This document shows positions 25,590-34,455 of a DNA stretch of 64,000 bases, in pieces. The position numbers and the translations under genes were made by a program. This DNA comes from Nocardioides sp. Root682 (GTDB taxonomy: Bacteria; Actinomycetota; Actinomycetes; Propionibacteriales; Nocardioidaceae), in the NCBI RefSeq assembly GCF_001427795.1, contig NZ_LMHJ01000005.1, positions 253,823 through 317,822 on the forward strand, read 5' to 3'. The notes under the pieces were generated by a model. The model was not told where the DNA came from. It did not search any database and saw nothing but the letters and a program-made list of their open reading frames with translations. Every line of letters begins with the position of its first letter. Position 1 is the stretch's first letter.

Positions 25590-26741
25590 CTAAAGGCCCA
25601 TCTGCTTGGCGATGATCAGCTTCATCACCTCGGAGGTGCCCCCGTAGATCCGGTTGACCCGGTTGTCGGCGTACAACCGGGCGATCGGGTACTCGTTCAT
25701 GTAGCCGTAGCCACCGTGCAGCTGGAGACAGCGGTCGATGACGCGACTGGCCACCTCGGTGCAGAACAGCTTGGCGGACGCGGCATCCGCAGGAGTCAGC
25801 TCGCCGGCGTCGAGGGCCTCCAGGGCCCGGTCGGCGACGGCCTGGGCGGCATCGACCTCGGCCTGGCAGGCCGCGAGCTCGAACTTGGTGTTCTGGAACG
25901 ACGCGACCGGTGTCCCGAAGACGACCCGCTCCTCGACGTACTGCTGGGCGAAGCGGACGGCCGCGGCGGCCTGCGCGTAGGCGCCATACGCGATCCCGAG
26001 GCGTTCCTGCGGGAGGTTCTGCCCGAGGTACTTGAAGCCCTGGTTCTCCTCACCGAGCAGGTCGGAGGCCGGGACGAACACGTCGTTGAACGCGAGCTCA
26101 GCGGTGTCGGAGGTGCGCAGGCCGATCTTGTCGAGCTTCCGACCGACCGTGTAGCCCGCGGACTTCGTGTCGACCGCGAGCAACGAGATGCCGAACCGGC
26201 GGTCGTTCTCGAGCGGCGGCGAGGTCCGCGCGCAGACGATGACGCGGTCGGCGTTGACGCCGCCCGTGATGAACGTCTTCGCCCCATTGAGGACGTAGCC
26301 GTCGCCGTCCTTGCGGGCCGTCGTCCGCATGCCGGCGAGGTCCGACCCGGCGCCGGGCTCGGTCATCGCGATCGCGAACATCTCCTCACCGGACACGAAC
26401 CCGGGCATCCAGCGCGCCAGCTGCTCGGGTGTGCCGAGCTTGAGCAGGTACGGCAGGCACAGTGCGACGTGCACACCGGAACCGCCGAAGCTGACCGCCG
26501 CGCGCGAGGTCTCCTCGTACTGGACGGCGGCGAACTTGAACGACTCGATGCCGGCACCGCCGTACTCCTCGGGGACCTCGATGCCGAACACCCCGAGCTC
26601 GCCGAGCTTCAGGTAGAAGTCGCGCGGCACGATGCCGGCGTCGTACCACTCCTGGTAGTGCGGCGTGACCTCTGCCTCGATGAAGGATCGCAGGGTCTTG
26701 CGGAAGGCTTCGTGGTCCTCGGAGAAGACGGTACGGCGCAT
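25590..26741 (-). CDS. Acyl-CoA dehydrogenase, long-chain type
   Basis: A 383-residue flavoprotein of fatty acid beta-oxidation. MTEPGAGSDLAGMRTTA is the flavin/substrate motif. The C-terminal segment reads IYGGTSEVMKLIIAK, with Gly where MCAD enzymes have the catalytic Glu; this matches LCAD-type enzymes, whose base lies in the helix LPQERLGIAYG, present here at about residue 237. Substrate is therefore likely a long or branched acyl-CoA. The gene stands alone between the YbhB gene and the flavin monooxygenase pair. Confidence 0.92.
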   Translation of the reverse strand: MRRTVFSEDHEAFRKTLRSFIEAEVTPHYQEWYDAGIVPRDFYLKLGELGVFGIEVPEEYGGAGIESFKFAAVQYEETSRAAVSFGGSGVHVALCLPYLLKLGTPEQLARWMPGFVSGEEMFAIAMTEPGAGSDLAGMRTTARKDGDGYVLNGAKTFITGGVNADRVIVCARTSPPLENDRRFGISLLAVDTKSAGYTVGRKLDKIGLRTSDTAELAFNDVFVPASDLLGEENQGFKYLGQNLPQERLGIAYGAYAQAAAAVRFAQQYVEERVVFGTPVASFQNTKFELAACQAEVDAAQAVADRALEALDAGELTPADAASAKLFCTEVASRVIDRCLQLHGGYGYMNEYPIARLYADNRVNRIYGGTSEVMKLIIAKQMGL

Positions 26742-26771
26742 GACGCTCCTGTCACGACGGTGCTGGGACCC

Positions 26772-27443
26772 TCATCGTGCCGTATTGCCCCCAGCCTCGC
26801 GGAGAAGCTGCTCGAAAGGCGTGGGCGCGGCGAACTCGCTGTCGACCGTGCGTCGCGCAGGAACCTGCGTCGCCCCCGCCGTCCCGCTGACGAGGGCCGC
26901 CAGCTCGGACGCAGCGCGGTCCACGCGCTTGTCGAGCGAGCTCTCGCCGTCGCTCGACTCCCCGAAGTCCTCGCTCGCGGCGAAGACACCGGTCGGCGCC
27001 ACCACGGCGTGCAGGTAGGCGAACAGCGGCCGCAGGGCGTGGTCGAGCACGAGGCTGTGTCGAGCCGTTCCGGCTGTCGCCGCGATCGCCACGGGCTTGC
27101 CGTCCAGCGCGCCCGGCTCGAGCACGTCGAAGAACGTCTTGAACAACCCCGAGTACGACGCCGAGAACACCGGCGTGACGACGATGACGCCGTCCGCGTG
27201 GCGCACCGCGTCGAGCGCGCCGGCCAGGTCGCCGGTCGGGAATCCCGTCAGCAGGTGGTCGGCCAGCGCGTGCGCGAGCGGACGAAGCTCGACGTGCCGG
27301 ACCTCGACCTCCTCGCCGCGGGCCGCAATCGCCCGCTCGGTGGCCGCGCCGAGCTTGTCGGCGAGCAGGCGGGTCGACGACGGCACGGAGAGCCCGGCCG
27401 AGACCACGACCACCTTCCGGTGGTTGAGCTTGTCGAAACCCAT
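26772..27443 (-). CDS. CE1759-like FMN reductase
   Basis: A 223-residue NAD(P)H-dependent FMN reductase with the flavodoxin-like fold: KVVVVSAGLSVPSSTR binds FMN phosphate, VIVVTPVFSASYSGLFKTFFD is the central flavin region, and KPVAIAATAGTARHS follows. Its ATG shares one base with the stop of the upstream luciferase-like monooxygenase (TGATG), so reductase and oxygenase are coupled, as in two-component flavin monooxygenases, the reductase supplying reduced FMN. Confidence 0.9.
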   Translation of the reverse strand: MGFDKLNHRKVVVVSAGLSVPSSTRLLADKLGAATERAIAARGEEVEVRHVELRPLAHALADHLLTGFPTGDLAGALDAVRHADGVIVVTPVFSASYSGLFKTFFDVLEPGALDGKPVAIAATAGTARHSLVLDHALRPLFAYLHAVVAPTGVFAASEDFGESSDGESSLDKRVDRAASELAALVSGTAGATQVPARRTVDSEFAAPTPFEQLLREAGGNTAR

Positions 27444-28570
27444 CAGATCGTCACTTCCTTCGATTCCTTGTTGTCGTTGCTGACCTGGCTGTTGCTGGTC
27501 AGGGCGGCCAGCTGGGACGCGTGCGTGGGTGCGTCCGGTACGTCGGCCGGTCGCCCCTCGGCGAACCCGGCGCGCATCGCGGGCAGGATCTCGCCCAGCA
27601 GGTCGAGCTGTTCCAGGACCGTCTTGAGGGGCAGTCCGGCGTGGTCGACCAGGAACAGCTGGCGCTGGTAGTCGCCGGCGTAGTCCCGGAAGGACAGGGT
27701 CCGCTCGAGGACCTGTTGCGGCGAGCCCACGGTCAGCGGGGTCTGCGCCGAGAAGTCCTCCAGCGACGGGCCGTGTCCGTAGACGGGGGCGTTGTCGAAG
27801 TAGGGCCGGAACTCGTTGATCGCGTCCTGGCTGTTCCTGCGCATGAAGATCTGGCCGCCGAGGCCCACGATCGCCTGCTCCGGAGTGCCGTGGCCGTAGT
27901 GGGCGAAGCGGTCGCGGTACAGCCGCACCATCTGCGCTGCGTGCGAAGCCGGCCAGAAGATGTGGTTGTGGAAGTAGCCGTCTCCGTAGTAGGCAGCCTG
28001 CTCGGCGATCTCGGGGCTGCGGATCGAGCCGTGCCACACGAACGGCGCGACGCCGTCGAGCGGGCGCGGGGTCGACGTGTAGCCCTGGAGCGGCGTCCGG
28101 AAGCGGCCCTCCCAGTCGACGACGTCCTCGCGCCACAGGCGGCGCAGCAGCGCGTAGTTCTCGATGGCGAGGTTGATGCCCTGCCGGATGTCCTTGCCGA
28201 ACCACGGGTAGACGGGCCCGGTGTTGCCGCGGCCGAGCATGAGATCGACCCGGCCGTCGGTGAGGTGCTGGATCTTCGCGTAGTCCTCGGCGATCAGCAC
28301 GGGGTCGGTCGTGGTGATCAACGTCGTGGCGGTCGAGAGCAACAGGGTCGAGGTCTGGGCGCCGATGTAGGCGAGCGTCGCGGTCGGGTTCGAGGCGATG
28401 AACGGCGGGTTGTGGTGCTCGCCGGTGGCGAAGACGTCCAGGCCGACCTCCTCGGCCTTCTTCGCGATCGCGACGGTGTCCTTGATCCGCTGGTGCTCGC
28501 TCGGGGTGCGGCCCGTCGTCGGGTCAGCCGTGACGTCCCCGACGCTGAAGATCCCGATCTGGATGCCCAT
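27443..28570 (-). CDS. LLM-class FMN-dependent monooxygenase (CE1758-like)
   Basis: A 375-residue luciferase-like TIM-barrel monooxygenase that should use reduced FMN from the next gene. GLDVFATGEHHNPPF carries the conserved catalytic/phosphate residues, and TDGRVDLMLGRGNTGPVYPWFG is the flavin pocket. It has a GAGGAGAGGAAG ribosome site on the minus strand. Substrate unknown. The ATG at 28570 is preferred over an upstream ATG 15 codons earlier because of the ribosome site and the family start MGIQIGIFSVG. Confidence 0.92.
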   Translation of the reverse strand: MGIQIGIFSVGDVTADPTTGRTPSEHQRIKDTVAIAKKAEEVGLDVFATGEHHNPPFIASNPTATLAYIGAQTSTLLLSTATTLITTTDPVLIAEDYAKIQHLTDGRVDLMLGRGNTGPVYPWFGKDIRQGINLAIENYALLRRLWREDVVDWEGRFRTPLQGYTSTPRPLDGVAPFVWHGSIRSPEIAEQAAYYGDGYFHNHIFWPASHAAQMVRLYRDRFAHYGHGTPEQAIVGLGGQIFMRRNSQDAINEFRPYFDNAPVYGHGPSLEDFSAQTPLTVGSPQQVLERTLSFRDYAGDYQRQLFLVDHAGLPLKTVLEQLDLLGEILPAMRAGFAEGRPADVPDAPTHASQLAALTSNSQVSNDNKESKEVTI

Positions 28571-28676
28571 GGCGCTTCTTCCTCTCCTCGTGACGACAAT
28601 CAGTTGCCGTGTCACCTATCTCCAACCGAGCGGCTCGTCCCGGTATTCCGCGCCGTCTCCAGGGACGTCCCTGTCC

Positions 28677-29426
28677 TCAGGAACGCTGGAGGATGAGCAC
28701 GGCCCGGTCGTCCTCGCCGCGCTCGACCAGGTCGATGATCCGCCGCGCAGCACCGTCCCACGTGTCCTGCACGGCCTCGCGCGCGGTGTCGCGCAGCCAG
28801 TCGATCCCGTCACCGATGTCGGCGGAACGGGACTCGACGACACCGTCGGTGTAGAACAACAACGCCTCCCCCGGCGCGAGCCGACCGACACTGCGATGGA
28901 CCTCGGGAGTCTCCGAGACGCCCAGCGCGGTGCCGCGAGCATTGTCGATGTCCCAGCCCTCGCCGGTCGCATTCCACCGCAGCGCGGGAGGGTGGCCGGC
29001 GCTGCGGATCCGGTAGCGCCCCGACCTCAGGTCGACCTCCACGTGGACGGCAGTCGCGAAGCTCTCGTCCGAAGGCTGGCGCAGCAGGTACGCGTTGGCC
29101 GCGCCGAGCAGGTCGGCTGGCCGGACCACCGTGATCAGGCTCTGCAGCGCACCTGCGAACTGAAGGGCCACCGGCACCGCGGTGACGCCGTGGCCGCACA
29201 CGTCGACGAGGACCATCTGCAGCACCCGCCCCTGCGGGTCGAGGTTGGCCACGATGAAGTCTCCGCCGTACTCGAAACCCTCCGCCGCGAGCATCGCGGA
29301 CTGGTGCTGCCAGCCCGCCGGCAGCACAGGAACCTTGCCACGGGCCTGCAGCCGGGCCCGGAGCTCGGCCAGCAGCACCTGCTCGCCGTCCGCGGCAGAC
29401 GGCACGCCGGACACCGGTTGTTCCAT
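28677..29426 (-). CDS. PPM-type serine phosphatase (SpoIIE-like)
   Basis: A 249-residue PP2C-fold phosphatase domain: FEYGGDFIVANLD, LVDVCGHGVTAVPVALQFAG (metal-binding Asp and Gly-His), IRSAGHPPALRW and LFYTDGVVESR are the motifs I, II, III and IV of the RsbU/SpoIIE family. There is no sensory domain, so the enzyme may act on an anti-anti-sigma factor under control from another protein; none is encoded nearby. Start ATG 29426 or GTG 29429 differ by one codon. Confidence 0.9.
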   Translation of the reverse strand: MEQPVSGVPSAADGEQVLLAELRARLQARGKVPVLPAGWQHQSAMLAAEGFEYGGDFIVANLDPQGRVLQMVLVDVCGHGVTAVPVALQFAGALQSLITVVRPADLLGAANAYLLRQPSDESFATAVHVEVDLRSGRYRIRSAGHPPALRWNATGEGWDIDNARGTALGVSETPEVHRSVGRLAPGEALLFYTDGVVESRSADIGDGIDWLRDTAREAVQDTWDGAARRIIDLVERGEDDRAVLILQRS

Positions 29427-29530
29427 CACCCCAGCCTACGCAGGGGTAGCCTGTCCGCGGGCCCGGTCCGACCAACCCCCCTTGGCCGGACCGGGTCCGC
29501 CCACTCGTGCCATTGACCGAGGAGAATCCA

Positions 29531-30487
29531 TTGGGCGACGGGCCTGAGATCGACATCCTCGGCGAGCCGTGGCGGGCCGAGACGATCCCGCTCGCCGATG
29601 ACTTCGAGGGCGAGGTCGTCGCCACCCTCGTCAGCCGGCGGCTCGACTCCCCGACCACGCTGGCCACCCTGCACGTCCACGGGTTCTCGGACTACTTCTT
29701 CCACACCGAGTACGCCGACTGGTGGCTCGAGCGCGGTCACGACATGTACGGCCTGGACCTGCGCAAGTACGGCCGTTCGATCCGGCCCCACCAGTCGGTG
29801 ACCTTCGTCGCCAACCTCGACGACTACTTCGAGGAGCTCGACGCTGCCTGGGAACGGATCACCGTGCGCGACGGCCACACGCGCGTGGTGCTGTCCGGGC
29901 ACTCCACCGGCGGACTCATCGTGGCGCTGTGGGCAGACGCCCGGGCGCCGAAGGAGCTCGCCGGACTGCTGCTGAACTCACCGTGGCTGGACCTGCAGGG
30001 CAAGGCCGTCCTGCGCACCCCGGTCGCGAACGCCGTCCTCGACCGCGTCGGGCAGCGCCAGCCACTGCGTGAGCTGCCGCGCGACGTGAACGGCTTCTAC
30101 GTGCGCAGCCTGCATCGCGAACACGACGGCGAGTGGGACTTCGACCTCACCTGGAAACCGGTCTCGTCGTTCCCGCTCCGGTTCGGCTGGTTGCGGGCGA
30201 TCCGCCAGGGCCACGGACGCGTGCAGGCCGGCCTGGCGGTGCCGGCGCCGGTGCTCGTGCTGTCCTCGGACCGCAGCGGCGCGCCGTCGGAGATGGGCGA
30301 CGACGTCTTCAGCACGGACATCGTCCTCGACGTCCGCCAGATCCGGCGCTGGTCGACGGCGATCGGGAGCCACGTGACCTACGTGGCCATCCCCGGAGCA
30401 CTGCACGACGTCATCCTGTCGCGCAGCGCTCCGCGTGCCGTCGCCTACGCCGAGATCGATCGCTGGCTGGGGACCTACGTCACCTGA
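29531..30487 (+). CDS. Alpha/beta hydrolase (lysophospholipase-like)
   Basis: A 318-residue serine hydrolase. The lid-type fold has HVHGFSDYFFHTEY as oxyanion region, VVLSGHSTGGLIVAL as nucleophile elbow (about residue 121), and IPGALHDVILSR with the catalytic His. The TTG at 29531 is chosen because GAGGAG precedes it by six bases; a GTG at 29507 would add eight residues but has no such site. It resembles actinobacterial monoacylglycerol lipase/lysophospholipase-like proteins. Confidence 0.88.
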   Translation: MGDGPEIDILGEPWRAETIPLADDFEGEVVATLVSRRLDSPTTLATLHVHGFSDYFFHTEYADWWLERGHDMYGLDLRKYGRSIRPHQSVTFVANLDDYFEELDAAWERITVRDGHTRVVLSGHSTGGLIVALWADARAPKELAGLLLNSPWLDLQGKAVLRTPVANAVLDRVGQRQPLRELPRDVNGFYVRSLHREHDGEWDFDLTWKPVSSFPLRFGWLRAIRQGHGRVQAGLAVPAPVLVLSSDRSGAPSEMGDDVFSTDIVLDVRQIRRWSTAIGSHVTYVAIPGALHDVILSRSAPRAVAYAEIDRWLGTYVT

Positions 30488-30511
30488 CGGGCGCCCCGCA
30501 GGAACCCTGGA

Positions 30512-30967
30512 TCAGTCGCAGACGTAGGTGCCTGAGGAGTCCGTGTAGCAGTAGTCGTCGACCGACTCACCTGCCCAGATCAGGAGCGCCACGAGAATGC
30601 CGCCGCCGATGACGAAGATCGCGAACCCGGCCCAGCCGACGAGGATGCCGGCGGTGGCGATCCCGCCACCCTGTTCGTCGTTGCGGCGGATCTGGCCCTT
30701 GGCCATGTGACCGAGGATCGCGCCGATGAAGCCGGTCGCACCCACGCACACCGACAGGGACAGGATGCTGACGATCAGCGACGCGATCGCCATGCCGTTG
30801 GTCGGGCGCGGCGGGGTGAAGACATAGGGCTGCGGCGGGCCGACCGGCTGGCCGTACGGCGAGGCGACGGGCTGGCCCACGGGCTGGCCATAGGGAGCGT
30901 AGGGCTGTTGCTGCGGCGGCGGCAGGGGCTGCTCGTCGGGCTGCTGGCCCCACGTCGGAGTCGTCAT
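30512..30967 (-). CDS. DUF4190 membrane protein
   Basis: A 151-residue small membrane protein. The N-terminal 50 residues are Pro/Gln/Tyr-rich with repeats of YGQPVG (cytoplasmic), followed by two membrane segments around ASLIVSILSLSVCVG and AGILVGWAGFAIFVIGGG, the DUF4190 pattern with HMAKGQIRR between. The C-terminus ends with two cysteines (DDYCYTDSSGTYVCD). Its role is unknown. Confidence 0.82.
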   Translation of the reverse strand: MTTPTWGQQPDEQPLPPPQQQPYAPYGQPVGQPVASPYGQPVGPPQPYVFTPPRPTNGMAIASLIVSILSLSVCVGATGFIGAILGHMAKGQIRRNDEQGGGIATAGILVGWAGFAIFVIGGGILVALLIWAGESVDDYCYTDSSGTYVCD

Positions 30968-31003
30968 GCCCCAACTCTTTCATGCTGCTCTAGTGTCGGT
31001 CCC

Positions 31004-31369
31004 ATGGATCCCGTGACTGGACTCTCCCTCGGCCGCATCGCCATCGGCGTCGGCGCCCTCGTTGCCCCCGCGCCGACCGCCAAGGCGTTCGGACTCGACC
31101 CGACCAACAACCCGCAGCTCGGCTACTTCGGCCGGATGTTCGGGGCCCGCGAGATCGCGCTGGGCGCTGTCACGCTGGTCTCGAAGGGCGCTCTGCGGCG
31201 CAACCTCACGCTGGTCGGGATGGCCGTCGACAGTGCGGACGCCGCGAGCGGTGCGGCCGAGCTCACGTCGCAGACGGTTTCGAAGCTCAGCGGCATCATG
31301 CTGATCGGTGGCGCAGTCGGCGCCGTGGGAGCAGGCGTCGTCGGGCTGGTGCTGGGTCGCGGCAAGTAG
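31004..31369 (+). CDS. Small membrane protein, unknown
   Basis: A 121-residue hydrophobic protein with GRIAIGVGALVAP, AREIALGAVTLVSKGA and a C-terminal membrane segment ending GLVLGRGK. It is seen widely in actinobacteria without a function. ATG at 31004 is chosen over the frame opening earlier because the upstream sequence is antisense to the DUF4190 gene. It may be an oxidoreductase-like or DUF4267-type protein; I am not sure. Confidence 0.7.
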   Translation: MDPVTGLSLGRIAIGVGALVAPAPTAKAFGLDPTNNPQLGYFGRMFGAREIALGAVTLVSKGALRRNLTLVGMAVDSADAASGAAELTSQTVSKLSGIMLIGGAVGAVGAGVVGLVLGRGK

Positions 31370-31387
31370 CTCGTCGAGCCCGTCAGG

Positions 31388-32209
31388 TCACTGGAGGACG
31401 ATGACGGTGACCGCGACGAGGCCGACCACGACGATGATGCCCCGCAGGGCGGTGGGAGGCAGTCTGCGTCCGAAGTGCGCGCCGAGGAACCCGCCGATCA
31501 CGGCACCCACGGCGATCACGGCGACGACCAGCCAGTCGACGTCGGCCTCGATGCCGAACAGGCCGAGCTCGGCGACCGCGACGAAGATCAGGCCCGCGAT
31601 CCCGTTGACCACGGCCACCAGGACGTTCTTGACCCCGTTGAGGCGCTGGAGAGCGTCGGTGACGCCGATGCCGAGGATGCCCATCAGGATCACGCCCTGC
31701 GCGGCGCCGAAGTAGCCGCCGTACACACCGGTCCCGAAGACCGCGACCGGCACCCACCAGGCACCGCTGAGGGGCTCAGCCTGGGAGTCTGCCGGCGAGT
31801 CGGCCGGCGTACCGCGCCGTTCAGCGCGGGCCGCGACCAGGGCGGACAGGCGCGGCTGCAGGACGACGAGCGTCACGCCGAGCAGGATCAGGACGGGTAC
31901 GACGGCCTCGAACGCGCCGGGGGGCAGCACGAGGAGCAGGATCGCGCCGAGCACGCCTCCCGAGGTCGACCACACCAGGAGCCGGAGCACCCGCCCGCGC
32001 TGGCCGGCGAGCTCGCGGCGGTAGCCGACGGCACCCGCGACCGACCCCGGCACCAGCCCGAGGCTGTTGGACATGTTCGCCGTCACCGGCGGGATGCCGA
32101 TGGCGAGCAGGGTCGGGAAGGTGATGAGGGTGCCCGAGCCGACCACGGCGTTGATCGTGCCGGCACCCATGCCGGCGATCAGGATCGCGGCGATCTCCAG
32201 CGGACTCAC
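31388..32209 (-). CDS. Sulfite exporter TauE/SafE family protein
   Basis: A 273-residue polytopic protein with about eight membrane segments; the paired repeats GAGTINAVVGSGTLITFPTL and GVYGGYFGAAQGVILMGILG are the two half-motifs of the TauE/SafE family, which exports sulphoacetate or other sulphur compounds. The stop of the SPFH gene touches the GTG start (TAAGTGAG), so both belong to one transcript. Substrate unknown. Confidence 0.9.
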   Translation of the reverse strand: MSPLEIAAILIAGMGAGTINAVVGSGTLITFPTLLAIGIPPVTANMSNSLGLVPGSVAGAVGYRRELAGQRGRVLRLLVWSTSGGVLGAILLLVLPPGAFEAVVPVLILLGVTLVVLQPRLSALVAARAERRGTPADSPADSQAEPLSGAWWVPVAVFGTGVYGGYFGAAQGVILMGILGIGVTDALQRLNGVKNVLVAVVNGIAGLIFVAVAELGLFGIEADVDWLVVAVIAVGAVIGGFLGAHFGRRLPPTALRGIIVVVGLVAVTVIVLQ

Positions 32210-33139
32210 TTACGGAGCGGTCGGCGGCAGCGCGTCCGCATCCGCGGGGTTCAGCACCGAGCCGAGTCCTTCGAGCGCCTTGCCCACCTCGCTCGGGATG
32301 ATCCACAGCTTGTTGCTCTGGCCGTCCGCGATCTTCGGCAGCATCTGGAGGTACTGGTAGGCCAGCAGGCCCTGGTCCGGCTGTCCGTCGTGGATCGCCT
32401 GGAAGACGGTGGTGATCGCCGCGCCTTCACCCTGGGCCCGCAGGATCGCAGCCTCGCGGTCTGCCTGGGCACGCAGGATCGCGGCCTCGCGCTCGCCCTC
32501 GGCGTTGAGGATGGCGGACTGCTTGTTGCCCTCCGCGGTGAGGATCGCCGACTGGCGCTGGCCCTCGGCCGTCAGGATGAACGCCCGCTTGTCGCGGTCG
32601 GCACGCATCTGCTTCTCCATGGCGTCCTTGATGGACGGCGGCGGATCGATGCCCTTGATCTCGACCCGCTTGACCTTGATGCCCCAGCGCCCGGTGGTCT
32701 CGTCGAGCACGGCGGACAGCCCGCTGTTGATCGACTCGCGGCTGGTCAGCGTCTGCTCGAGGTCCATGCCACCGACGACGTTGCGCAGGGTGGTCATGGT
32801 GAGCTGCTCGATCGCCTGGATGTGGTTGGAGATCTCGTAGGTCGCGGCGATGGGGTCGGTGATCTGGAAGAAGATGACCGTGTCGATGTCGACGGTCAGG
32901 TTGTCCTCGGTGATCGCACCCTGGGGCGGGAAGCTCACCACCTGCTCGCGCAGGTCGATCATGTACCGCACCTTGTCGACGAACGGCACCACGAAGTTGA
33001 GGCCCGCAGGCAGCGTCTCCTTGTACTTGCCGAACCGCTCGACCACGCCGGCGTACGCCTGGGGCACCACGCGGATCGACTTGGCGACGATGACGATCAC
33101 GAAGAGCAGCAGTGCGATCAGGACGATCAGGATTTCCAT
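32210..33139 (-). CDS. SPFH/band-7 domain protein (stomatin-like)
   Basis: A 309-residue membrane-associated scaffold. One N-terminal membrane helix (MEILIVLIALLLFVIVIV) precedes the SPFH domain (VVPQAYAGVVERFGKY to about residue 180). A coiled stretch follows with four repeats of AEGxxxSAIL or ADREAAIL, about residues 215-260, giving an oligomerisation rod. The last region is Pro-rich. It is followed by TauE and preceded by NfeD, the classic stomatin/NfeD partnership that organises membrane microdomains. Confidence 0.92.
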   Translation of the reverse strand: MEILIVLIALLLFVIVIVAKSIRVVPQAYAGVVERFGKYKETLPAGLNFVVPFVDKVRYMIDLREQVVSFPPQGAITEDNLTVDIDTVIFFQITDPIAATYEISNHIQAIEQLTMTTLRNVVGGMDLEQTLTSRESINSGLSAVLDETTGRWGIKVKRVEIKGIDPPPSIKDAMEKQMRADRDKRAFILTAEGQRQSAILTAEGNKQSAILNAEGEREAAILRAQADREAAILRAQGEGAAITTVFQAIHDGQPDQGLLAYQYLQMLPKIADGQSNKLWIIPSEVGKALEGLGSVLNPADADALPPTAP

Positions 33140-33150
33140 GGGTGTCTCCT

Positions 33151-33615
33151 TCAGCCGACTTCCGGGTCTGAGACGGGTCGGACGTGTGCCGTCGCGCCGG
33201 TGATCTGGACGACCTCGACACTGCGCCCGACGCTGATGTCGGTCTCGGCGCCCGTGGACACGGCGAGCCAGTTCTCGCCACCGAGCTTCACGCGGCCGGG
33301 GTGGTGGGCCTCGACCGCCTGGGTGATGACACCGCGGGTGCCGATCAGGTTGGCGTGGCCGAGCACCAGCTCGGGACCGTTGTGGAGGCGCTTCACCAGC
33401 GGTGGGCGTACGCCGACGAGGAGCAACAGCGCGGCGCCTGCCGAGACCAGCACGGACAGGATCACGTTGTGGGTCACGAGCGCGCTCCCCATGCCCGCCA
33501 ACGCGCCGCCGGCCAGCATCAGCAGGAAGAGGTCGAGCGTGAGCGTCTCCGCGACGCCCAGCAGGATCGCGACGATCAGCCACGTCTCCCAGAGGTGGTC
33601 ACGCAGCCAGTCCAT
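33151..33615 (-). CDS. NfeD family membrane protein
   Basis: A 154-residue protein: about three membrane segments in the first 75 residues (for example WLIVAILLGVAETLTLDLFL), then a soluble OB-fold domain from LIGTRGVITQAVEAHHPGRV to the C-terminus. NfeD partners with SPFH proteins, and the SPFH gene lies 11 bases downstream. Together they likely protect or organise membrane patches. Confidence 0.9.
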   Translation of the reverse strand: MDWLRDHLWETWLIVAILLGVAETLTLDLFLLMLAGGALAGMGSALVTHNVILSVLVSAGAALLLLVGVRPPLVKRLHNGPELVLGHANLIGTRGVITQAVEAHHPGRVKLGGENWLAVSTGAETDISVGRSVEVVQITGATAHVRPVSDPEVG

Positions 33616-33624
33616 GCTCAGACT

Positions 33625-34422
33625 CTAGCCACGGTGCCGTTGCTTGCGCCGGGCGGCGTAGCGACCGTCGTGTTCCTCGAGGGTCAGCGGCATTCCGAAG
33701 GTGGCCGAGAGTGCCTCGGGCGTCAGGGTGGAGCCGAGCGGGCCCTCGGCGACCACGGCTCCGTTGCGGAGCATCAGGACGTGGGTGAAGCCCGGCGGGA
33801 TCTCCTCGACGTGGTGGGACACGAGGACGGTGGCCGGTGAGGACGGGTCGTAGGCCAGGACCGACAGCGTGGACACCAGGTCTTCACGGCCGCCGAGGTC
33901 GAGGCCGGCGGCGGGCTCGTCGAGGAGGAGCAGCTCGGGGTCGGTCATCAGGGCGCGGGCGATCTGCACCCGCTTGCGCTCACCCTCGCTCAGGGTCCCG
34001 AACGTGCGGTCGGCGAGATGGGTGACCCCGACCTCACGGAGCAGCGCGTCGGCGCGCGAGTGGTCGATGTCGTCGTACTCCTCACGCCAGCGGCCGAGGA
34101 CTGCGTACGACGCCGAGATCACCACGTCGCGAACGGTCTCGCCGCGCGGGATCCGCTCGGCGATGGCCGCGCTGGACACGCCGATACGCGGGCGCAGCTC
34201 GAACACGTCGATGGTGCCGACCAGCTCGCCGAGGATCCCGAGCGCACCGGAGGTCGGGTACATCTGTGCGGCGGCGACCTGCATCAGCGTGGTCTTGCCG
34301 GCGCCGTTCGCGCCGAGGATGACCCAGCGTTCACCGTCTCGCACGACCCAGCTGACCCGGTCCAGGAGCGTGGCCTGGCCACGGCGCACGCTCACCTCGG
34401 CAAGCTCGAGCACAGCGGACAT
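33625..34422 (-). CDS. ABC transporter ATP-binding protein
   Basis: A 265-residue ATPase subunit. Walker A is GANGAGKTTL at about residue 38, signature LSEGERKRVQIARAL at about 145, Walker B LLLLDEPAAGLD, and the switch His in VLVSHHVEEIPPG. No permease gene adjoins; the NfeD gene follows 10 bases downstream. It resembles YlmA/ModF-like soluble ATPases that are often unlinked to permeases, so it may serve a translation or membrane function. Confidence 0.88.
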   Translation of the reverse strand: MSAVLELAEVSVRRGQATLLDRVSWVVRDGERWVILGANGAGKTTLMQVAAAQMYPTSGALGILGELVGTIDVFELRPRIGVSSAAIAERIPRGETVRDVVISASYAVLGRWREEYDDIDHSRADALLREVGVTHLADRTFGTLSEGERKRVQIARALMTDPELLLLDEPAAGLDLGGREDLVSTLSVLAYDPSSPATVLVSHHVEEIPPGFTHVLMLRNGAVVAEGPLGSTLTPEALSATFGMPLTLEEHDGRYAARRKQRHRG

Positions 34423-34455
34423 GGGGCAACCCTAACCACGTCCTAGTCTCTCCCC

